Notes: a model not told the origin generated them from the sequence alone. A stretch of DNA of 8,900 nucleotides from JBAZKV01 sp964443545 (GCA_964443545.1 CAYUCV010000042.1:1-8900); one strand, 5' to 3'. Shown: positions 1-6,158, numbered from the stretch's first letter. A program made the numbers and translations.

Positions 1-698
1 GTCTCCGTAAAGTCCCGGTAAACTTCATAGGCGGGTCTTTCTGACCTTTTCTGGGCAAAGGAAGCAGGGTCTAAAGGTTTTCCGAAAGAAACGCTTATAG
101 GGTGCTTCTTTGGGATAATGGTGCCTCTGCGAAGAGCCTCGTGGGCCCCTTTGACATAGGCGGGGACCACAGAGATCCCAGTCTCTACGGAAAGGGCTCC
201 AACACCCACCTTGAAAGGCAGAAGTATGCCGTCCCAGCTCCTTTGCCCTTCCGGAGCAATATAAACTATCTTTCCGTATTTTAGGACCCTTGCCGCCATG
301 GAAAGGGCCTGCCAGAAGTTGCCGTCAAGCTCCACCGAGAAAGAATCTATCAGTGCTTTGATCGCCATTTTTATGGGAGGGATCCTGTCAAAGAAAGAAG
401 TGTACATGACCACTACATCTTTTCTCAACTCCTGAGGAAGGGACAGATATATTGCAGGGAAATCGAGCGAACTGGAGTGATTAGAAGCGATTATGAAAGG
501 AGCCCGGTCCGGAAGGTTCTCTATCCCAATGCCTTTAAGTCCAAAGTCCCTCTTTGCCACTTTTTCCAGATAGCCGTGGATGCGCGGCCTTAGCGAGGAG
601 CCAACTCCGGCCAGGTGTTTTTCGAAATCTTTGGGCAGCGGCTCATCCAGCCTGAGCAGCCTGCGCCAGTGCGAAGAAGTGTCTTGAGAGGTCCCCAT
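1..698 (-). CDS. PlsC-family lysophospholipid acyltransferase, partial (3' end beyond left edge)
   Basis: Membrane-associated acyltransferase expected to move an acyl group from acyl-ACP or acyl-CoA to a lysophospholipid or glycerol-phosphate acceptor. Reading leftward from ATG at 698 gives 232 codons with no stop before the window ends, so the C-terminus is missing. The family's NHx4D catalytic motif is seen as NHSSSLD (residues 73-79) and the acceptor-binding EGxR motif as EGQRSWDG (150-157), followed by the usual VVPAYVKG block (177-184). About 65 residues precede the catalytic core. The start lies 3 nt after the stop of the ACP gene, so translation is probably coupled; the preceding AAGTAGG is at best a weak Shine-Dalgarno. 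The neighbouring ACP and acyl-activating enzyme suggest acyl-ACP as donor (inference). The exact acceptor cannot be read from the sequence. Family assignment is secure. Confidence 0.9.
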   Translation of the reverse strand, partial: MGTSQDTSSHWRRLLRLDEPLPKDFEKHLAGVGSSLRPRIHGYLEKVAKRDFGLKGIGIENLPDRAPFIIASNHSSSLDFPAIYLSLPQELRKDVVVMYTSFFDRIPPIKMAIKALIDSFSVELDGNFWQALSMAARVLKYGKIVYIAPEGQRSWDGILLPFKVGVGALSVETGISVVPAYVKGAHEALRRGTIIPKKHPISVSFGKPLDPASFAQKRSERPAYEVYRDFTE

Positions 699-701
699 GA
701 C

Positions 702-938
702 CTACTTGATCTGTTCTTTGGCTATGGCGATTATGTCGTTAAGGGTCTTGATCTTGATCAGCTTTTGTTCCGGTATATCGATATGATACTTGTTATCGAG
801 CGCAGCAAAGATCTCCACCCCAAGCAGGGAGTCGACCCCCAGGTCCTTGAACAGGTCCGCGTTCGGGTCTATCTTATCTTCCGGTATCTTGACCACTTTG
901 GAAACAAGCCCCCTGATCTCCTTTTCTATATCGCTCAT
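702..938 (-). CDS. acyl carrier protein
   Basis: Small acidic carrier protein of 78 residues that holds acyl groups on a 4'-phosphopantetheine arm. The attachment motif is DLGVDSLLGVEI with modifiable Ser37; flanking helices fit the four-helix ACP fold, and the length is typical of free-standing ACPs. The start was chosen at ATG 938 because AAAGGAGG lies 4 nt upstream, the strongest Shine-Dalgarno on this strand; the frame also allows a start at 974, which would place that Shine-Dalgarno inside the gene. It is the middle gene of a leftward operon between an acyl-activating enzyme and a PlsC-type acyltransferase. It differs from the usual fatty-acid-synthesis context (no fabD, fabG or fabF beside it), so it may be a dedicated ACP for this cassette rather than the housekeeping AcpP. 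That role is inference. Confidence 0.93.
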   Translation of the reverse strand: MSDIEKEIRGLVSKVVKIPEDKIDPNADLFKDLGVDSLLGVEIFAALDNKYHIDIPEQKLIKIKTLNDIIAIAKEQIK

Positions 939-954
939 TTGTCCTCCTTTTGCT

Positions 955-974
955 GTGCCGCTTAAGCCCGGCAC
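955..974 (-). other. hairpin between the synthetase and ACP genes
   Basis: GTGCCG (955-960) and CGGCAC (969-974) form a perfect 6-bp stem around an 8-nt loop, in the 46-nt gap between the synthetase stop and the ACP start. On the transcribed (minus) strand it is followed by the ACP Shine-Dalgarno and not by a U-run, so it is not an intrinsic terminator. It could be a processing or mRNA-stability element that lets ACP be made in excess of the synthetase, or it may be incidental. Confidence 0.4.
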
Positions 975-984
975 TCTGTTCCCG

Positions 985-2682
985 CTATTTGGAATATCTT
1001 TCCTTGACGGCGAACCTTTTTATTTTTTTTGTTGCGGTCTTTGGCAGTTCGCCTTCGGCAATATAATATCTAGCAATTCTTTTGTGAGGAGTCAAGAGTT
1101 TTCCCCAGTTCTCCACCTCTTCTCCTATCACTGTCTTGACCGTCGAGTCATTTAACTCCATACCTCTTTTGGTGACCCAGTCGGCCATTTTGTCCATGTC
1201 CGGAACTATTGCGGCATGCACCTCTTCCATTCCTTCCCTTATACCGGACCTTATCTTTGATCCAAACACACAGATCTCTTTTACGAAAGGACTTTTTGAA
1301 ATAGCGAACTCGACCTCATCAGGATAAACATTCTTTCCGGAACCCAGGACTATCAGGTCTTTTGACCGGCCGGTTATGTAAAGGTTGCCTTTTGCATCCA
1401 GCCTGCCCAGGTCCCCTGTGCGGAACCAGCCATCCATGATGGTTTCTGAAGTGGCCCCGGGATCATTGTAATAACCCTTCATTATATTGGGGCCTTTAGC
1501 CATTATCTCCCCTATGCCCTCGCGGTTGGGAGCGTGTATCTTGATATCTACTCCAGGAAGAGGCCTTCCCACCGATCCAAAAACATTGTTGTCCAGAGTG
1601 CAGGCGGCAAGTATAGGCGAAGTTTCTGTGAGTCCGTAGCCCTGCAGTATGGTAAAACCCATCAGGTCAAATTCCTTTATGATCTTTGGGTCTAAAGGGG
1701 CGCCCCCGCTGACAAAGAACTTGATGTGTCCGCCGAACTTTTTATGTATAAACCCGAACAAATGCCTTCCGATATTCACGCGGAGAAATACTTTGGAACA
1801 CATGGAAATAAATAGAAGCACACTGAAGATGGTTTTTGCGACAAGCCCTTTTTCGTCGACCTGTCTTTTAATGCCGTCAAGAAAGAGCTTGTATAGTAGC
1901 GGTACACCGCAGATAAGCGTGACCTTTGTTTCCTGCATGTTGTTCAGGAGGTGGTAGGATTTTAGGCTCTCGGCATAGGTTATAGAGGCTCCCTTGAAGA
2001 GAGGGCAGAACATCCCTGCCGTTGTTTCAAAAGTATGGTAGTTTGGAAGGATTGAGAGAAAATTATCCCCGGGGCCTATCATTCGAAACAGGGGATCAAT
2101 TCCGATGACATTTGACATGATGTTCTTATGGGTCAGCATCACGCCCTTTGGATTTCCGGTGGTTCCCGAAGTATAGATAATAGCGGCGATGTCGTCGGGG
2201 CAGACAGGGGCAAGGGTATAGGGTACAGGGTGAGGGGAGCAGGTTAGAATTTCATCCAGATCGGTGTCTATGTTCACGGATTTTCTAAGAAGGGGGAGGC
2301 GGGAGCGGACTTTTTCAACCTTGCCGAACAGCTCTTCCGATGCAAAGATCACCTGCGCGCCGGAATCCGATAAAAGATTGTACAGCTCTTCGCTTTCAAG
2401 TTTTGGATCTAGAGGAACTATTATTGCGCCGATGTTGGTAGTTCCAAAGTAGACCACCGGCCATTGAGGCCGGTTTTCGCAGAATAGCGCAACCCGGTCC
2501 CCGTGCTTTATGCCGGAGTCAATAAGGAAGGAGCCTATTTTATTAAGGGAATCATAAAAAGAAGAATACGATATCTCTTTGTATTTTCCGCTGCCGTCTT
2601 TCATCCGGAGGGCAACAAGCCCCCCGTATTTTTCGGCAGAACTCTTCAACATTTGAGGGATAGTCATAGCTTCATTTGACAT
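985..2682 (-). CDS. AMP-forming acyl-CoA / acyl-ACP synthetase (long-chain fatty acid activating enzyme)
   Basis: ANL-superfamily adenylating enzyme of 565 residues that activates a fatty acid with ATP and transfers it to a thiol (CoA or ACP phosphopantetheine). Visible core motifs in order: P-loop YTSGTTGNPKG (170-180), GYGLTETSP (348-356), GWFRTGDLG (418-426), hinge GRSKDLI (438-444), and the C-terminal PKTATKKIKR with the expected catalytic lysine at 553. Length and motif spacing match FadD15-like long-chain synthetases. Residues 149-162 are encoded by a heptamer-repeat tract just before the P-loop block. ATG at 2682 was chosen; TTG at 2685 is immediately upstream in frame. No Shine-Dalgarno precedes either, and TATAAT lies 8 nt before the ATG. 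The adjacent ACP and PlsC-type genes favour an acyl-ACP synthetase role, resembling the combined activities of E. coli Aas, but the thiol acceptor cannot be decided by sequence alone. Confidence 0.93.
   Translation of the reverse strand: MSNEAMTIPQMLKSSAEKYGGLVALRMKDGSGKYKEISYSSFYDSLNKIGSFLIDSGIKHGDRVALFCENRPQWPVVYFGTTNIGAIIVPLDPKLESEELYNLLSDSGAQVIFASEELFGKVEKVRSRLPLLRKSVNIDTDLDEILTCSPHPVPYTLAPVCPDDIAAIIYTSGTTGNPKGVMLTHKNIMSNVIGIDPLFRMIGPGDNFLSILPNYHTFETTAGMFCPLFKGASITYAESLKSYHLLNNMQETKVTLICGVPLLYKLFLDGIKRQVDEKGLVAKTIFSVLLFISMCSKVFLRVNIGRHLFGFIHKKFGGHIKFFVSGGAPLDPKIIKEFDLMGFTILQGYGLTETSPILAACTLDNNVFGSVGRPLPGVDIKIHAPNREGIGEIMAKGPNIMKGYYNDPGATSETIMDGWFRTGDLGRLDAKGNLYITGRSKDLIVLGSGKNVYPDEVEFAISKSPFVKEICVFGSKIRSGIREGMEEVHAAIVPDMDKMADWVTKRGMELNDSTVKTVIGEEVENWGKLLTPHKRIARYYIAEGELPKTATKKIKRFAVKERYSK
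2203..2237. repeat. heptamer tandem repeat (nnnAGGG) inside the synthetase gene
   Basis: Four consecutive 7-bp units, GACAGGG, GCAAGGG, TATAGGG and TACAGGG, run from 2203 to 2230, followed by a degenerate TGAGGGG. On the coding strand these read as CCCTnnn units and encode a proline-rich stretch (residues 149-162). The tract resembles the short tandemly repeated heptamers known from cyanobacterial genomes; that resemblance is from memory and unverified. Confidence 0.65.
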
Positions 2683-2690
2683 CAATAGAC

Positions 2691-2719
2691 ATTATAGGAG
2701 CAATCGGGGAAAAAATAAA
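2691..2719 (-). promoter_or_regulatory. promoter of the synthetase-ACP-acyltransferase operon
   Basis: A perfect TATAAT lies at 2696-2691 on the minus strand, with TTTATT (weak -35) at 2719-2714 after a 17-bp spacer. The expected transcription start, about 7 nt past the -10, falls at roughly 2684, next to the TTG (2685) and ATG (2682) candidates. The mRNA would therefore be leaderless or nearly so, agreeing with the lack of a Shine-Dalgarno. Confidence 0.55.
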
Positions 2720-2735
2720 GTGAAATATTATTTAG

Positions 2736-2755
2736 AAATCATCGATAAATCATCG
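2736..2755. repeat. short direct repeat upstream of the unrecognised gene
   Basis: AAATCATCG occurs twice, at 2736-2744 and 2747-2755, with an 11-bp period (about one helical turn). It sits between the synthetase promoter and the Shine-Dalgarno at 2772-2779. A TATTAT at 2726-2731 could be a rightward -10. Helical phasing is compatible with an operator, but two 9-mers are weak evidence. Confidence 0.3.
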
Positions 2756-2771
2756 TAGGGGGATTTAGTAA

Positions 2772-2779
2772 AAAGGAGG
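2772..2779 (+). promoter_or_regulatory. strong Shine-Dalgarno without a standard start codon at proper distance
   Basis: AAAGGAGG matches the anti-Shine-Dalgarno fully. The in-frame ATG at 2805 is 25 nt away, too far. At the optimal 7-nt spacing the in-frame codon is ATA (2787-2789); CTG (2793-2795) follows at 13 nt. The frame is open from just after TAA at 2769-2771. This suggests either a non-standard initiator or an ATG-to-ATA mutation. Confidence 0.6.
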
Positions 2780-2804
2780 CCTCAAAATAGCACTGTCAAT
2801 CGAA

Positions 2805-3227
2805 ATGTCGAGGTTAAATCTAACTTTGCCCGTATTGAGAGGGGTTATTGGAAATTATCGGACGCTTGACCGGATCTACAGGGCTGACAATTCTCTGGTA
2901 AGCCGTGAAGAATTAGTTGCCGCCGGACAATTGTGCAGTTTTACGCGCGGTATATTCAGGCAACTGCCATTCATGAATACAGCTGGGGGATTGCATCAGG
3001 CGCAATTCATAGGGGAAAATGCGGCAAACAACCTGAAAGCAGTAAATATACTTTTAAGATCTGTCCCGGATTTTGATCCCGAGTTAGGCGCAGTTCCTGT
3101 ATGGCAGCAGTTGACTGCAACCAGAGGGCACAATTCTGACACAGAAAGATTGATATCGATATTCCCTCAATTAGAGCCTGTAGCCAGCAAAATAGCAGGG
3201 CTATTCTCGGATTCTTATGCGTTTTAG
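2805..3227 (+). CDS. hypothetical protein, probably an incomplete or decaying gene
   Basis: I do not recognise this protein. From ATG 2805 it is 140 residues, soluble, without membrane segments, signal peptide or cysteine motif; from ATA 2787 it would gain six residues. The N-terminal part is basic and helical in character (for example TLDRIYRADNSLVSREELV). The reading frame ends at TAG (3225-3227), yet the next 58 codons in the same frame are open and look like protein, so the amber codon probably interrupts a longer gene of about 200 residues. A strong Shine-Dalgarno at 2772-2779 shows a once-functional start but lacks a standard initiator at the right spacing. It is convergent with nadE and divergent from the acyl synthetase operon. 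Whether the 140-residue product is made is uncertain. Confidence 0.5.
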   Translation: MSRLNLTLPVLRGVIGNYRTLDRIYRADNSLVSREELVAAGQLCSFTRGIFRQLPFMNTAGGLHQAQFIGENAANNLKAVNILLRSVPDFDPELGAVPVWQQLTATRGHNSDTERLISIFPQLEPVASKIAGLFSDSYAF

Positions 3228-3404
3228 GCAAATTCGTTCTATTCCTGTGATCTAGACGGAAGGATCGGCTCGGGAGCACAAGGGTCTTATCTAAGGTTTT
3301 TAACTGATGAGCAACAAGAATATGTTGACAAGATCTCGGGGATGTCAATGCTAGGTCTTAATCTTAAAAAATATTCCGATTATTTATGGTGCATACAGGA
3401 TTGA
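3228..3404 (+). pseudogene. in-frame continuation of the preceding gene beyond an amber codon
   Basis: Directly after TAG at 3225-3227 the same frame continues for 58 codons to TGA at 3402-3404. The translation begins ANSFYSCDLDGRIGSG and ends KKYSDYLWCIQD, with balanced composition (LRFLTDEQQEYVDKISGM in the middle). No start codon with a Shine-Dalgarno precedes it, so it is best read as the C-terminal part of the upstream gene. TAG is a genuine stop for several other genes here (nadE, pfkA, the radical SAM gene, the ACP), so wholesale amber reassignment is unlikely; a nonsense mutation is the simplest explanation, and readthrough is a less likely alternative. Confidence 0.5.
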
Positions 3405-3428
3405 TGTTTCAACGGCAGATCAATTCCC

Positions 3429-5123
3429 CTAATAGCCATTAGTTATCGGCATCCTGCGGTCCTTGCCGAATGCTTTAGGGGTTATCTTGATCCCCGGGGC
3501 CGACTGCCGACGCTTGTATTCGTTGCGGTCGATCATGGATATAGTATGTTTCACGACTGGTTGGGGCAGACGGCCGTCTGCCCTTACAATCTCCTCGATG
3601 CCCATGTCTTTTTCCACATAACCCTCGATTATCCTGTCTAGCACATCATAGGGAGGCAGCGTGTCCTGGTCTTTTTGATCCGGTTTTAACTCTGCGGTGG
3701 GAGGCCTGTTGATAATGCTTTCCGGTATCACCTTTCCCACGGAATTCCTGTAACTAACAAGCTCATAGACCAGTGTTTTTGGCACATCTTTTATTACAGA
3801 AAGCCCTCCGCACATGTCCCCGTATAACGTCGAATATCCCGTGCTGACCTCGCTCTTATTGCCTGTTGCAAGCACAAGATACCCGAACTTGTTAGAAAAA
3901 GCCATCAAAAGATTACCCCTTATCCTGGCCTGTAGGTTCTCTTCAGCTATATTGGCCTGTGTGCCGGAAAAGGGGCCTTCGAGCGACTTCATAAATTGTG
4001 AAAAAATATCTGAGATAGGCAATTCAAGGCATTCTATCCCAAGGTTCTTTGCCACTTCAAAGGCATCCTCTCGGCTTTGCTGCGCCGTATACTGAGAGGG
4101 CATAAACAAGGCCTTAACATTATCGCTCCCCAGCGCGTCTTTTGATATTGCGGCCACCAGCGCGGAGTCAATTCCGCCGGAAAGGCCAAGGATAACTTTT
4201 TTAAATCCGTTCTTTACAACATAATCCCGCAACCCCAGCCAGAGCGCTTTGTATATTTCGGCGGCCTTTGGAAGAGGTTTGGGATTGGAGGCTTTTATAT
4301 TTGTTTTTAAAGAATAATTTGAACCCTTAACAGGAACTATTTTTATTCCTTTTTTCCTTTTGAGCGGCCTTCCTAAAGCCTCAATATCAAAGAATAGAAT
4401 ATCTTCCTCAAATTGCTTTCCCCCGGAAACGACATTCCCTTTGGGGTCAAGAATGAACGAATGGCCGTCAAAAACGATCTCGTCCTGACCTCCCACAAGA
4501 TTAAGATACGCGAAATAGTTTTTCTTTGTCTTGATGGTGTCTTTTGCTGTTTCCTGCCGTTGACCCCATTTGCCGGCAAAATACGGAGAGGCATTTATTG
4601 CCAGTATAAGGTCAACTCCCGCAGCTGATAGCTTTTGAGCCGTTCCTTTTTTATCCCAAATGTCTTCGCAAATAGCAACTCCAAAAGAAAAACCGTCTAG
4701 TCTTATGATCTTGGTTTCTTTGCCCGCGGAGAAATAGCGTTTTTCATCAAATACACCGTAATTTGGAAGGCAATTCTTGTCGTAGACGGCAACTACCTTT
4801 TTATTGTGGACGATAGCGGCAGAGTTAAAGAGTTCGTCTCCGCGGCGGTCTGCAAATCCGATCACAACTGTGATCTTCTCGCATTTGGAGACAATTTCTT
4901 TTAAAGCCTTCAGGTTGTCGCCGATAAAATCTGACTTTAGAAGCAGGTCTTCAGGCGGGTAACCGGTAAGGGCAAGTTCCGGAAAAGCAACCAGATCGCA
5001 GCCTTCTTCCCGGCATTTTTCCAGGCATTCCAGGATCTTGTCCCGGTTAGCCTCTATGCCGCCGACCAGGGTATTTACCTGGCAGAGGGCGACCCTCAAT
5101 TTTTTTCTGTTAAGTTCTTTCAT
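3429..5123 (-). CDS. nadE: glutamine-dependent NAD+ synthetase
   Basis: Cytosolic enzyme for the last step of NAD biosynthesis: deamido-NAD is adenylated with ATP and amidated with ammonia released from glutamine. At 564 residues it has both expected domains. The N-terminal nitrilase-type glutaminase domain shows the Glu-Lys-Cys triad: Glu49 in FPELALTGYPPED, Lys116 in YDKNCLPNYGVFDE, and Cys152 in VAICEDIW. The C-terminal synthetase domain begins near residue 285 and has the PP-loop LSGGIDS (314-320) plus LATGNKSEVSTGY further on. Length matches two-domain NadE proteins, so it does not need a separate ammonia donor. The start is ATG 5123, with only a badly spaced GGCGGG before it; a TATATC -10 lies 11 nt upstream. 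It is divergent from the radical SAM gene across 30 bp. The stop is TAG at 3429-3431. Confidence 0.97.
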   Translation of the reverse strand: MKELNRKKLRVALCQVNTLVGGIEANRDKILECLEKCREEGCDLVAFPELALTGYPPEDLLLKSDFIGDNLKALKEIVSKCEKITVVIGFADRRGDELFNSAAIVHNKKVVAVYDKNCLPNYGVFDEKRYFSAGKETKIIRLDGFSFGVAICEDIWDKKGTAQKLSAAGVDLILAINASPYFAGKWGQRQETAKDTIKTKKNYFAYLNLVGGQDEIVFDGHSFILDPKGNVVSGGKQFEEDILFFDIEALGRPLKRKKGIKIVPVKGSNYSLKTNIKASNPKPLPKAAEIYKALWLGLRDYVVKNGFKKVILGLSGGIDSALVAAISKDALGSDNVKALFMPSQYTAQQSREDAFEVAKNLGIECLELPISDIFSQFMKSLEGPFSGTQANIAEENLQARIRGNLLMAFSNKFGYLVLATGNKSEVSTGYSTLYGDMCGGLSVIKDVPKTLVYELVSYRNSVGKVIPESIINRPPTAELKPDQKDQDTLPPYDVLDRIIEGYVEKDMGIEEIVRADGRLPQPVVKHTISMIDRNEYKRRQSAPGIKITPKAFGKDRRMPITNGY

Positions 5124-5134
5124 TCCCGCCGGTT

Positions 5135-5163
5135 GATATAATGATATACAACAGTGAAGGCAA
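5135..5163 (-). promoter_or_regulatory. nadE promoter, overlapping the divergent radical SAM promoter
   Basis: On the minus strand TATATC (5140-5135) is preceded after 17 bp by TTGCCT (5163-5158), which lies inside the first codons of the divergent gene. The predicted transcription start near 5128 leaves about 5 nt of leader before the nadE ATG at 5123. The -10 physically overlaps the plus-strand TATAAT at 5137-5142. Confidence 0.45.
5137..5142 (+). promoter_or_regulatory. -10 element of the radical SAM gene
   Basis: Perfect TATAAT, 11 nt before the GTG start at 5154, so the expected transcript begins about 5 nt before the start codon. No convincing -35 hexamer is seen at 16-18 bp. No Shine-Dalgarno lies between this site and the GTG. 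The hexamer is shared in part with the opposing nadE -10. Confidence 0.5.
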
Positions 5164-6158
5164 AAGCAAACCTGATAAAAGAACGGTTAAAGAAGGCAAG
5201 AGAGATCCTATCTTCCTGCCGTCTTTGCGGACACCGGTGTGGGGTCAACAGGTTTAAAGGAGAGATAGGAAAATGCGGGGCCGCACCCGATATTGAAGTT
5301 GCTTCTTATTGCCCTCATCACGGCGAAGAGCCGTTCCTATCCGGGGAAAAAGGTTCCGGGACAGTATTTTTTTCAAAATGCACTATGAAGTGCGTTTATT
5401 GCCAAAATTGGGAAATATCTCAGCCCCCCTCTCCTTGTCCCCCCCTTGTCCCATCGACGGTTCGACTCCGCTCACCGCTTGGGGCAATCAGGGGGAGAAA
5501 GCTTAATGACGGAGAATTGGCGAAAATCATGTTGGAATTGCAATGCCAGGGTTGTCATAATATAAATCTCGTTTCCCCCACACATTTTATGCCGCAGATA
5601 CTGTGGGAATTAGGGCTGGCCTTTGAAAAAGGATTGGAAGTGCCGATAGTATACAACACCAATGGCTATGACAGCGTGGAACTGTTAAACCTCCTTGACG
5701 GAATAATAGACATCTATCTGCCGGACCTCAAATATTTTGATAATGAAAAGTCAAAGAAATACTCTGAAGCGGAGGATTATGTTGAAACAGCAAAGGCCGG
5801 GATCAAGGAAATGTTCAGACAGGTCGGCAATATGAGGTTTGACCAAAACGAGATAGCAGTTAGAGGGGTCTTAGTGCGCCATCTCGTCCTGCCAAGCGCG
5901 CTCTCAGACAGCGCAAAAGCTATCAAATACTTATCCACAGTTTCCAGGGAGTTGTGGATAAGTATTATGAGCCAATACAGTCCCCAGAACAGAGCGGGAG
6001 AGTACAAGGAGCTCAGCAGAGAGCTGCATCCGGAAGAATACTGGGAGGCGGTAAAAGCGGCACAGGACTTGAAAATGGAGAACTACCTGATCCAGGAATT
6101 GGAGTCAAGAAAAGAATTTCTTCCCGATTTTAAGAGGGAAAATCCCTTTCTTCCATAG
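5154..6158 (+). CDS. radical SAM protein, PflX-like (COG1313, pyruvate formate-lyase activating enzyme homologue)
   Basis: Iron-sulfur radical SAM enzyme of 334 residues. The signature CxxxCxxC is Cys76, Cys80 and Cys83 (KCTMKCVYCQNW), which would bind the SAM-cleaving [4Fe-4S] cluster. An N-terminal cysteine-rich segment (Cys22, Cys25, Cys29, Cys41) and the block GCHNINLVSPTHFMPQI (133-149) are typical of the PflX group, whose physiological substrate is unknown to me. IYLPDLKYFD (187-196) and SIMSQYSP (270-277) are further family-like blocks. Residues 91-116, between the radical SAM motif and LNDGELAKIM, look like an insert encoded by a C-rich palindromic tract. The start is GTG 5154 without a Shine-Dalgarno, close behind a -10 hexamer. 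The 3' end overlaps the opposing ferredoxin gene by 29 bp. A 14-bp inverted repeat with two DnaA boxes lies at 5926-5966. Confidence 0.9.
   Translation: MKAKANLIKERLKKAREILSSCRLCGHRCGVNRFKGEIGKCGAAPDIEVASYCPHHGEEPFLSGEKGSGTVFFSKCTMKCVYCQNWEISQPPSPCPPLVPSTVRLRSPLGAIRGRKLNDGELAKIMLELQCQGCHNINLVSPTHFMPQILWELGLAFEKGLEVPIVYNTNGYDSVELLNLLDGIIDIYLPDLKYFDNEKSKKYSEAEDYVETAKAGIKEMFRQVGNMRFDQNEIAVRGVLVRHLVLPSALSDSAKAIKYLSTVSRELWISIMSQYSPQNRAGEYKELSRELHPEEYWEAVKAAQDLKMENYLIQELESRKEFLPDFKRENPFLP
5424..5501. repeat. C/G-rich imperfect palindromic tract inserted in frame in the radical SAM gene
   Basis: The tract contains CTTGTCCC twice (5434-5441 and 5445-5452) and imperfect inverted arms, CCCCCTTGTCCC (5441-5452) against GGGGCAATCAGGGGG (5481-5495), around TTCGACTCCGCTCA (5461-5474). 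It encodes 26 residues rich in Pro, Arg and Ser between two conserved blocks. Composition differs sharply from the surrounding gene. The central TTCGACTCCGCTCA resembles a core I associate with dispersed palindromic repeats in other bacteria; this is from memory and unverified. Confidence 0.55.
5926..5966. repeat. 14-bp perfect inverted repeat with two consensus DnaA boxes
   Basis: AATACTTATCCACA (5926-5939) and TGTGGATAAGTATT (5953-5966) are exact reverse complements separated by 13 bp. Each arm contains TTATCCACA, the E. coli consensus DnaA box, at 5931-5939 (plus) and 5961-5953 (minus). It lies within the radical SAM coding sequence, spanning residues of the segment LSTVSRELWIS. It may be a DnaA-binding site, or form a strong hairpin in the mRNA. 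Confidence 0.75.

Noticed and set aside
615..965. Plus-strand open frame of 116 codons
   Set aside because: It is antisense to the ACP gene and the start of the acyltransferase, both with clear family motifs on the minus strand; its translation has no motif.
1019..1033. T-rich run as a terminator or slippage site
   Set aside because: It is the lysine-rich KKIKR C-terminal coding segment of the synthetase and has no adjoining hairpin.
3225..3227. Amber recoding (for example pyrrolysine) at this TAG
   Set aside because: TAG is a normal stop for at least five other genes in the window, and no pyrrolysine genes or methylamine methyltransferase features are visible.
3007..3348. Minus-strand open frame of 113 codons across the unrecognised plus-strand gene
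   Set aside because: The plus strand has a matching Shine-Dalgarno and a more protein-like translation over the same region; the minus frame lacks a Shine-Dalgarno and any motif.
3429..3442. Inverted repeat CTAAT-AGCC-ATTAG as terminator at the nadE end
   Set aside because: The stem is only 5 bp and A/T-rich, with no T-run; too weak to call.
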